Assembly: GCA_036377075.1 (NCBI GenBank)
Contig: DASUZB010000163.1
Location: forward strand, 1-11,136
Direction: 5' to 3'
Length of the DNA: 11,136 nt
DNA from: DASUZB01 sp036377075
GTDB lineage: Bacteria > Actinomycetota > CALGFH01
In this document: positions 6,909-11,136 of the stretch, piece by piece
Layout: each line of letters begins with the position of its first letter
Numbering within the stretch: the stretch's first letter is position 1
Position numbers and translations under genes: made by a program
Notes under the pieces: model-generated
The model's database searches: none
Told to the model about the DNA's origin: nothing
What the model saw: the letters and a program-made list of their open reading frames with translations, nothing else

Positions 6909-7499
6909 ATGAGCAAGGGGGAACTGACCCGCCAGGCGATCGTCGACGAGGCGACCCGCGTGGCCAGCCGCGTGGGCCTCGGCGGGTTGACCATCGGCTC
7001 GCTCGCGGCCGACACCGGCCTCTCCAAGAGCGGGCTGTTCGCCCACTTCAACTCGAAGGAGTCGCTGCAGCTCCAGGTGCTGGCGCACGCCAGGTCCCGC
7101 TTCGTCGACGAGGTGGTGCGCCCAGCGCTGAAGGCGCCGCGGGGGGAGCCCCGGGTGCGCGCGCTGTTCGAGCAGTGGCTCGCCTGGTGCAGCGACCTGC
7201 CGGGCGGCTGCGTCTTCGTGGCGGCCGCCAGCGAGCTGGACGACCAGCCGGGGCCCGTGCGCGACCAGCTGGTCGCCAACCAGCGCGACTGGCTCGAGAC
7301 GGTGGCCACGGTCTTCCGGGGCGGGACCTCGGAGGGCCAGTTCCGCGCCGACGCCGACCCGGAGCAGTTCGCGCAGGACCTCTACGGGGTCATCCTCGCC
7401 TACCACCACGCCAGCCGCCTGCTGCGCGACCCCAGGGCGGAGCAGCGCGCCCGCCGTGCGCTCGACCGCCTGCTCGACGAGGCGCGCGAGCCGGACTGA
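6909..7499 (+). CDS. TetR-family transcriptional regulator (tetR-2)
   Basis: A 196-residue TetR regulator. The N-terminal domain has IVDEATRVASRVGLGGLTIG (11-30), and the helix-turn-helix LAADTGLSKSGLFAHFNSKESL lies at 32-53. The C-terminal part carries the WCSDLPGGCVFVAAASELDD segment (93-112), seen in TetR proteins of the type often paired with a hydrolase or oxidoreductase. ATG 6909 is the natural start: it gives the compact TetR N-terminus and lies right at the predicted transcription start. There is no ribosome site, consistent with a leaderless mRNA. The next gene, an alpha/beta-hydrolase, begins 32 bp after the stop on the same strand and is the likely regulated partner. The gene is divergent from the acyl operon, with 260 bp between the two starts, so cross-regulation is possible but not shown. 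Confidence 0.93.
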   Translation: MSKGELTRQAIVDEATRVASRVGLGGLTIGSLAADTGLSKSGLFAHFNSKESLQLQVLAHARSRFVDEVVRPALKAPRGEPRVRALFEQWLAWCSDLPGGCVFVAAASELDDQPGPVRDQLVANQRDWLETVATVFRGGTSEGQFRADADPEQFAQDLYGVILAYHHASRLLRDPRAEQRARRALDRLLDEAREPD

Positions 7500-7531
7500 C
7501 CGACACCACCGCGAAGGGAGCCGTGAGCCCG

Positions 7532-8446
7532 ATGGCGACTCGGAACAGCACGATCGTTCGTGCTTACAAGGGGACCTCCCACGCCGCCGTCCGCGGCTCG
7601 TTCCGGCTGCTCGACCTGGTCGCGCCGGCGCTCGGCGCGTGGTGGGCCGACCGCATCTGGTTCACCATCCCGCGTACGCCGGCAGCGCCGCGTGCCGCCA
7701 GGCCCGACGGGGGCGCCGCCTTCGAGGTGGCGGTCGACGGCCGCCTGGTACGCGGCCGGCGCTGGGGCGAGGGCGACCCGGTCTACCTGGTGCACGGCTG
7801 GGGCGGGTCGGCCTCCCAGCTCGACCCGTTCGTCCTGCCGCTGGTCCGGGCGGGGTTCTCGGTGGTCAGCTTCGACGGGCCAAGCCACGGCGCCTCCGAC
7901 CCCGGCCCGAGCGGCCCGCGCAGCAGCAACATCCTCGAGTTCGCCGAGGCGCTGCGCGCGGTCGCCGCGCGCCACGGTGACCCGGCCGGGGTGGTGGGGC
8001 ACTCGGCCGGCGCCACCGCGGCCGCGGTCGCCCTGCGTGACGGCCTGCCGGCGACCAGGGCCGTGTTCCTCGCGCCGATGGCCGATCCCCGGCCCTACGC
8101 GGACTGGTTCGCGGCCCGGCTCGGCTTCGGGGAGCGCACCAAGGTGCGCCTGCTGGCCCGCATCGAGCGGCGCGTCGGCGTGGCGATGGCGTACCTGGAC
8201 GTGCCCGCCATGGCCGCGCAGGCCGCCATGCCGCCGGTGCTGGTCGTGCACGACCAGGGCGACCGCGAGACGAGCTGGTCCGGCGGCCGCGCCATCGCCG
8301 GCGCCTGGCCCGCGGCGCGGCTGCTCACCACCAGCCGGCTCGGGCACCGCCGCATCCTGCGCGACCCGGCGGTGGTCGCCGAGGTCGTCGGCTTCCTCGC
8401 CGGCGCCACCCCGTCACGCGAGCAGGCCGGCGAGGTCGCCTCCTGA
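7532..8446 (+). CDS. Alpha/beta-hydrolase, serine type, partner of tetR-2
   Basis: A 304-residue hydrolase. The oxyanion loop VHGWGG is at 87-92, the nucleophile elbow GHSAG at 156-160 (Ser158), the likely acid is Asp244 (Asp241 is an alternative) in VHDQGDRETSW, and His272 lies in RLGHRRIL. The first 50 or so residues include a hydrophobic stretch (LLDLVAPALGAWWADRIWF) but no clear signal peptide. An AAGGGAG site (7514-7520) lies 11 nt before ATG 7532 and 2 nt before an in-frame GTG at 7523; ATG is preferred but the start is uncertain by three codons. It probably acts as an esterase or lipase-like enzyme with unknown substrate, co-transcribed with tetR-2. Oddly, the second operator-like palindrome lies exactly over codons 6-11 (Ser-Thr-Ile-Val-Arg-Ala). 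Confidence 0.9.
   Translation: MATRNSTIVRAYKGTSHAAVRGSFRLLDLVAPALGAWWADRIWFTIPRTPAAPRAARPDGGAAFEVAVDGRLVRGRRWGEGDPVYLVHGWGGSASQLDPFVLPLVRAGFSVVSFDGPSHGASDPGPSGPRSSNILEFAEALRAVAARHGDPAGVVGHSAGATAAAVALRDGLPATRAVFLAPMADPRPYADWFAARLGFGERTKVRLLARIERRVGVAMAYLDVPAMAAQAAMPPVLVVHDQGDRETSWSGGRAIAGAWPAARLLTTSRLGHRRILRDPAVVAEVVGFLAGATPSREQAGEVAS
7547..7564. promoter_or_regulatory. tetR-2 operator candidate, site 2 (inside the hydrolase gene)
   Basis: AGCACGA-TCGT-TCGTGCT is a perfect inverted repeat with 7-bp arms and a 4-bp spacer. It shares 15 of 15 bases with the reverse complement of site 1 and lies about 650 bp from it, within the first codons of the hydrolase. It may act as an auxiliary operator for looping or as a roadblock controlling hydrolase expression separately from tetR-2. 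Confidence 0.55.
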
Positions 8447-8450
8447 CCGG

Positions 8451-8468
8451 GCCTCCCGTCCGGGGGGC
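8451..8468 (+). terminator. Hairpin after the tetR-2/hydrolase operon
   Basis: GCCTCCC and GGGGGGC form a 7-bp stem (one G-U pair) around a 4-nt loop, starting 5 nt after the hydrolase stop. Only a weak T-containing stretch (GCTTGTC) follows, as is common for actinobacterial terminators. Confidence 0.4.
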
Positions 8469-8527
8469 GCTTGTCGAGGTGAACGGATACCGTCGACCCC
8501 ACGGCACGCGGACCTGGGGAGGAAGCG

Positions 8528-8947
8528 GTGGAGAACGGGGGAAGGCGCCCGTACGCGCTGAAGGCCGGGGAGGGCTGGACCTACAACTACGGCATCGACT
8601 TCACCGTCAAGGCAGGGGAGCTCGGCCTGGGTCGGCGGGTGGCGCTGGTCGAGTACGCCACCCGCCCGGGCGAGGAGCCGCCCGAGCACACCCACGCGAC
8701 CGAGGACGAGCTCTTCTACGTGCTGGAGGGCGCGCTCACCTTCCGCTGCGGCGACGAGACCTTCGAGGTGGACCAGGGCGGGTTCGTCTTCCTGCCCCGC
8801 GGCATCCGGCACGGCTACACCATCCGCCGCGACAGCCGCCTGCTGGTGGTGACGGCGCCGGCCCCGGACGACGCCGACGACGGCTGGGGCGGCTTCGTCG
8901 CCGACTTCGAGGCCCAGGGCGAGCCGCGCGCCACCCCGTCCGGCTGA
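8528..8947 (+). CDS. Single-domain cupin protein
   Basis: A 139-residue protein with one cupin barrel. Motif 1 is PGEEPPEHTHATEDELFYVLEG (47-68), with metal ligands His54, His56 and Glu60 or Glu61. Motif 2 is FLPRGIRHGYTI (88-99), with His95 as the further ligand. Small cupins of this kind bind a metal and act as isomerases, dioxygenases or ligand sensors; the specific reaction cannot be read here. GTG 8528 follows a good ribosome site (GGGGAGGA, about 5 nt away) and gives the right domain start. No signal peptide or membrane helix is seen. The gene has 81 bp upstream, with a possible -10 TACCGT at 8488-8493 but no clear -35, so it may have its own promoter. A hairpin directly follows its stop. 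Confidence 0.88.
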   Translation: MENGGRRPYALKAGEGWTYNYGIDFTVKAGELGLGRRVALVEYATRPGEEPPEHTHATEDELFYVLEGALTFRCGDETFEVDQGGFVFLPRGIRHGYTIRRDSRLLVVTAPAPDDADDGWGGFVADFEAQGEPRATPSG

Positions 8948-8984
8948 GCCTGGCGCACGAGCGGCCGCGGCGGCGCCACCAGGC
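8948..8984 (+). terminator. Hairpin directly after the cupin stop
   Basis: GCCTGG (8948-8953) pairs with CCAGGC (8979-8984), and an inner CGC/GCG can extend the stem with a small bulge; the loop is GC-rich. It starts at the first base after the cupin TGA. There is no T-tract, so it is a terminator or 3'-end stabiliser of moderate certainty. Confidence 0.4.
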
Positions 8985-9011
8985 GTGACCGGTTCGGCGC
9001 CCGTGCACGTC

Positions 9012-9040
9012 TTGTGGGGCAAGGTGCCGGACGCTATCGT
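9012..9040 (+). promoter_or_regulatory. Putative promoter of the small membrane protein gene
   Basis: TTGTGG (9012-9017) and TATCGT (9035-9040) are 17 nt apart and lie about 70 nt before the ATG at 9110. The region is otherwise gene-free (8985-9109). The -35 match is partial. Confidence 0.4.
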
Positions 9041-9109
9041 GCCAGCTGACTTGACCGGTTGGTCGAGTCCGTGCCAGAGCGATCAGGGGGGCCCGAGAGG
9101 AGCCTTGCC

Positions 9110-9484
9110 ATGGTCGACCAGTACGTCCCCGGCACCTGCAACATCGGCCCGGCCGAGATCGCCCGCCGCAGGCGCATCGGGCACCTCGGGCTCGCCGTGA
9201 CGGTGCTGCTCGGCGTGGTCCTGCTGGCGGTCGGCGCCGCGGCGCCGTGGCGCCTGCTGCTCGCCCTGCCCGCCACCGCCGGCGCCGCCGGCTACCTCCA
9301 GGCCAACGCCCGCTTCTGCTTCGACTACGGCTTCCGCGGCGTCTACAACTTCGACGCCCTCGGCCACCACGAGCGGGTCGCCGCCGAGGAGGCCAGGGCG
9401 CGGGACCGCCGCCGCGCCCGCAACCTCGCCCTCAGCTCGGTCGCGATCGGCCTCGCCGTCGGCGTGCTCGCCACGCTGGTCTAG
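9110..9484 (+). CDS. Small three-helix membrane protein of unknown function
   Basis: A 124-residue protein. The N-terminus carries YVPGTCNIGPAEIARRRRIG (5-24), which I recognise as a conserved opening in a family of small uncharacterised bacterial membrane proteins. Hydrophobic helices are predicted at about 24-42, 47-65 and 105-123. Between the second and third lies QANARFCFDYGFRGVYNF (64-81) followed by a highly charged His/Glu/Arg stretch (86-104). The many Arg residues before the first helix suggest a cytoplasmic N-terminus by the positive-inside rule. Cys10 and Cys70 are the only cysteines. ATG 9110 is chosen over the in-frame upstream GTG at 9059 because GAGAGGAG lies 7 nt before it and the conserved motif starts right after it. 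The function is unknown. Confidence 0.82.
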   Translation: MVDQYVPGTCNIGPAEIARRRRIGHLGLAVTVLLGVVLLAVGAAAPWRLLLALPATAGAAGYLQANARFCFDYGFRGVYNFDALGHHERVAAEEARARDRRRARNLALSSVAIGLAVGVLATLV

Positions 9485-9583
9485 GGAGTCGGGCATGTAT
9501 CGGTCCGGCGCCTCCTCTGCCTGCGGCGACGGATCACGGCCACGGCGCGGACCGCGGATACGTGACCGACTCCCCAAGGGGAG
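9484..9583 (+). promoter_or_regulatory. Alternative inverted repeats between the membrane protein gene and the hydrolase remnant
   Basis: GGGAGTCGG (9484-9492) and CCGACTCCC (9566-9574) form a perfect 9-bp inverted repeat 73 nt apart. The second arm also overlaps CTCCCC (9570-9575), which pairs with GGGGAG (9578-9583), the ribosome site of the remnant gene. The two pairings exclude each other. No other gene is seen in 9485-9586. Confidence 0.3.
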
Positions 9584-9586
9584 CGC

Positions 9587-9727
9587 ATGGCGGACGTGAC
9601 GCTGCCGGTGGCCGGCGGCGAGCTCGGCGCCGCCTCGCCACGCCGGCGGTGCCGGGCCGTGGCCTGGTCGTGGTCCACGAGGCCTTCGGCCTCACGAGCA
9701 TGCTCGGCCATAGGTACAGCGAGGTGA
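9587..9727 (+). pseudogene. Truncated, frameshifted dienelactone hydrolase-like gene start
   Basis: ATG 9587 is preceded by a strong AAGGGGAG site and opens with MADVTLPVAGGELGA in one frame. Near 9626-9633 the homology jumps to another frame, reading LATPAVPGRGLVVVHEAFGLTSMLGH. Joined, these make the N-terminal 40 or so residues of a dienelactone hydrolase-type protein (VVVHEAFGL is its hallmark), which is normally about 220-250 residues. After about 9711 the similarity stops, and the sequence runs into the convergent reductase gene ending at 9762. The original frame stops at 9725-9727. The gene is therefore both frameshifted and missing most of its catalytic domain, including the Cys/Asp/His region. 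A single sequencing indel could explain the frameshift but not the truncation. Confidence 0.65.
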
Positions 9728-9761
9728 CAGCGTCCGCTCCCCGGTTGCCGATCGGGCTCGA

Positions 9762-10304
9762 TCACGGGTGCGCCGCGAAGACGTGGGCGACGGCTCCGCC
9801 GCTGAAGGCGATGGTGCTCATCGGCTCGATGGTGAGCGGTGCCATGAAGATCCGCTCGCCCGCGCCCAGGACGACCGGGTGGACGACAAGGCGGTACTCG
9901 TCGATCAGTCGGGTCTCGACCAGCGATCGGGCGAACCGTGCCCCGCCGTGGGCGAGCAGGTATCCGTCGGAGCGTTCCTGCTTGAGCCGCGTGATGGCTG
10001 CGGCCAGGTCTCCGGTGGCGATCGTCGTCTCGCCCCAGTCGGCGGACGCGAGCGAGTTCGAGAACACGACCTTGGGGATCTCGTTCATCGGCTTGGCGAA
10101 CGGCCCGGAGGCGCCGGGCCAGTAGGCGGCCCACCCCGCATAGGTGGTGGCACCCATGAGGTGCGCGCCGGCGTTGCTCAGGGTCTCGGCAGTCCAACTG
10201 GCGCCGTCATCGGAGCGTCCCGCAGCGACCCAGTCGGTGCTCCCGTCGGTTGGTGCGACGTAGCCGTCGAGCGAGACGGACATCTTCAGGACCAGTGAGG
10301 CCAT
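9762..10304 (-). CDS. Dihydrofolate reductase-family protein (RibD C-terminal domain-like)
   Basis: A 180-residue single-domain protein of the RibD-C/DHFR-like fold, which usually binds NADPH. MSVSLDGYVA (8-17), MGATTYAGWAAYWP (50-63), LAHGGARFARSLVETRLIDEY (117-137) and VHPVVLGAGERIF (141-153) are the conserved blocks of this YyaP/YwjB-like group. The true substrate of these stand-alone proteins is generally unknown; real folate or riboflavin activity should not be assumed. The ATG at 10304 (MASLVLKM) is preferred over ATG 10334 because AAGGAAG lies 6 nt upstream and the family begins there. Codon use is looser than in neighbours: by hand count, 10 of the first 63 codons end in A or T. This suggests a different origin. 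It lies downstream of the SRPBCC gene but is separated from it by a strong palindrome. Confidence 0.88.
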   Translation of the reverse strand: MASLVLKMSVSLDGYVAPTDGSTDWVAAGRSDDGASWTAETLSNAGAHLMGATTYAGWAAYWPGASGPFAKPMNEIPKVVFSNSLASADWGETTIATGDLAAAITRLKQERSDGYLLAHGGARFARSLVETRLIDEYRLVVHPVVLGAGERIFMAPLTIEPMSTIAFSGGAVAHVFAAHP

Positions 10305-10352
10305 GCGCCGCTTCCTTCCCGGGATGGATGACACGCGCCGTGAGCTGTTGTT

Positions 10353-10388
10353 GCTGAGCGCCCCGGAACGCGTTCCGGGGCGCTCAGC
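10353..10388 (-). terminator. 36-bp perfect palindrome, probable bidirectional-looking terminator
   Basis: The 36 bases 10353-10388, centred between 10370 and 10371, are perfectly self-complementary, with the half-site GCTGAGCGCCCCGGAACG. The palindrome begins at the base next to the stop codon of the SRPBCC gene (TGA at 10391-10389). Folded as RNA it gives a stem of about 16 bp with a 4-nt loop. No T-tract follows on the minus strand, as is usual in high-GC actinobacteria. It likely ends the SRPBCC transcript, but its perfect symmetry would also suit a protein-binding site. Confidence 0.65.
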
Positions 10389-11136
10389 TCATTGGTCGAT
10401 CGCCAGCATGCCCGCGGGGACACCGGCGACCTCGATCTGGCGCCAGATCGAGCGCCCGCGGGGCAGCTCGTGGTAGCGCCGCAGCGCCGCGATGCCGCCC
10501 AGCCAGCCGGCCCAGCCCGGGTACGGCGGGTTGGCGGGGTCGAAGCCGCTCTGCACCAGGGTGAGCCGGGTCTTGCCGTCCGACCCGTCGAGCTCCCAGC
10601 TGGAGGTGAAGCCGTCGGCAAAGCGCAGCGTCGCCTTGCGGCCCGGCTCGAACTCGACGAACTTGGCCCCCCCGGGGTCCAGTTCGAAGCCGCCCATCGC
10701 GAAGCGGCCGCCCACGTACGGCTCGATGTCCACGTTGGCACCGAACCACTTGCGGAACTGCTCCGGCTCGATCATCGAGTCGAACACCTTGTCCGGTGCC
10801 GCGTCGATCACGACCGAAGCGTGCAACTCGGCCGACGTGAAGTCGCACTTGGGTGTCAGCTCACGACCGGACAGATAGTCCGCAAGGTTCGCGATCGCCA
10901 GGGACCAGAACGTCTGCAGCGCTCCACGGGCACCGGCCGTGTCGGCCAGGACGTCTTGGAAGCTCGGCAGGTCGCTCTGGCTCAGCGTGACCAGCGTGCC
11001 GTCCTCGTCCTCGGCCAGCTCGAACTGCGCCGTGGTCTCGACTCCGTCCACGGTCCAGGCGAACCGGATGGTGCGCTCGTCCACGTGCAGCACGCGCTGG
11101 TGCGGCTCGGCGCCGTCCGGCGTGTAGCGGCCCCAG
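10389..11136 (-). CDS. Tandem SRPBCC/AHSA1-domain protein (partial, N-terminus outside window)
   Basis: The frame is open to the right edge, so the start is missing; about 248 residues are visible. Visible residues 1-90 or so (WGRYTPDGAEPHQR onward, RTIRFAWTVDGVET, then the helix ALQTFWSLAIANLADYL) match the second half of an AHSA1-like SRPBCC domain. A second such domain follows (about 103-240), starting with LHASVVIDAAPDKVFDSMIEPEQFRKWFG and including GGRFAMGGFELDPGGAKFVEFEPG. SRPBCC domains form a helix-grip pocket for hydrophobic ligands; those named for Aha1 similarity are often of unknown role in bacteria. The two-domain form could be a duplication within one gene. GTG 11093 is not taken as the start because coding similarity continues through it to the edge. 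Confidence 0.82.
   Translation of the reverse strand, partial: WGRYTPDGAEPHQRVLHVDERTIRFAWTVDGVETTAQFELAEDEDGTLVTLSQSDLPSFQDVLADTAGARGALQTFWSLAIANLADYLSGRELTPKCDFTSAELHASVVIDAAPDKVFDSMIEPEQFRKWFGANVDIEPYVGGRFAMGGFELDPGGAKFVEFEPGRKATLRFADGFTSSWELDGSDGKTRLTLVQSGFDPANPPYPGWAGWLGGIAALRRYHELPRGRSIWRQIEVAGVPAGMLAIDQ

Noticed and set aside
9728..10125. Continuation of the plus-strand frame carrying VVVHEAFGL through the reductase region.
   Set aside because: It is antisense to a well-supported reductase gene and loses all hydrolase similarity after about 9711.

Overview
The window is very GC-rich, with codons ending almost always in G or C. Its genes are packed tightly, often with 4-bp start/stop overlaps, and starts are a mix of ATG and GTG. 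This points to an actinobacterial chromosome, but no ribosomal or other marker gene is present to fix the lineage. There is no CRISPR array, tRNA, rRNA or transposase that I can see.

Left block, minus strand (272-6648). A TetR regulator (tetR-1), a serine alpha/beta-hydrolase, a FabH-like beta-ketoacyl synthase III and a FadD-like acyl-CoA synthetase are joined by three consecutive 4-bp overlaps (ATGA, GTGA, ATGA), so they are almost certainly one translationally coupled operon for an acyl substrate. A CehA/McbA-type PHP metallohydrolase follows about 80 bp downstream and may be a fifth member. The synthase keeps its active-site Cys but has Thr and Tyr where FabH has catalytic His and Asn. 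The end of a small membrane protein gene converges on this block from the left edge.

Centre (6649-6908) is a divergent control region. The minus-strand promoter (TTGACA-N18-TACGGT) predicts a leader of about 145 nt carrying a 14-bp palindrome and a nested stem structure. The plus-strand promoter (TTGCCG-N17-TATTCC) predicts an essentially leaderless mRNA for a second TetR gene (tetR-2).

Right block, plus strand (6909-9484). tetR-2 is followed 32 bp later by a second serine alpha/beta-hydrolase. An 18-bp inverted repeat sits in the tetR-2 promoter spacer and recurs, in inverted orientation and as a perfect palindrome, inside the first codons of that hydrolase; this is a strong operator candidate. 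A single-domain cupin and a small three-helix membrane protein follow, each with its own likely control signals.

Right end (9485-11136). A frameshifted and truncated dienelactone-hydrolase start runs into a convergent RibD/DHFR-like reductase gene with looser codon use. Upstream of that reductase, on the same strand, is a 36-bp perfect palindrome touching the stop codon of a two-domain SRPBCC/AHSA1 protein, which runs off the right edge. This end looks rearranged. The most notable features are the coupled acyl operon with its atypical synthase, the structured leader, and the duplicated tetR-2 operator.
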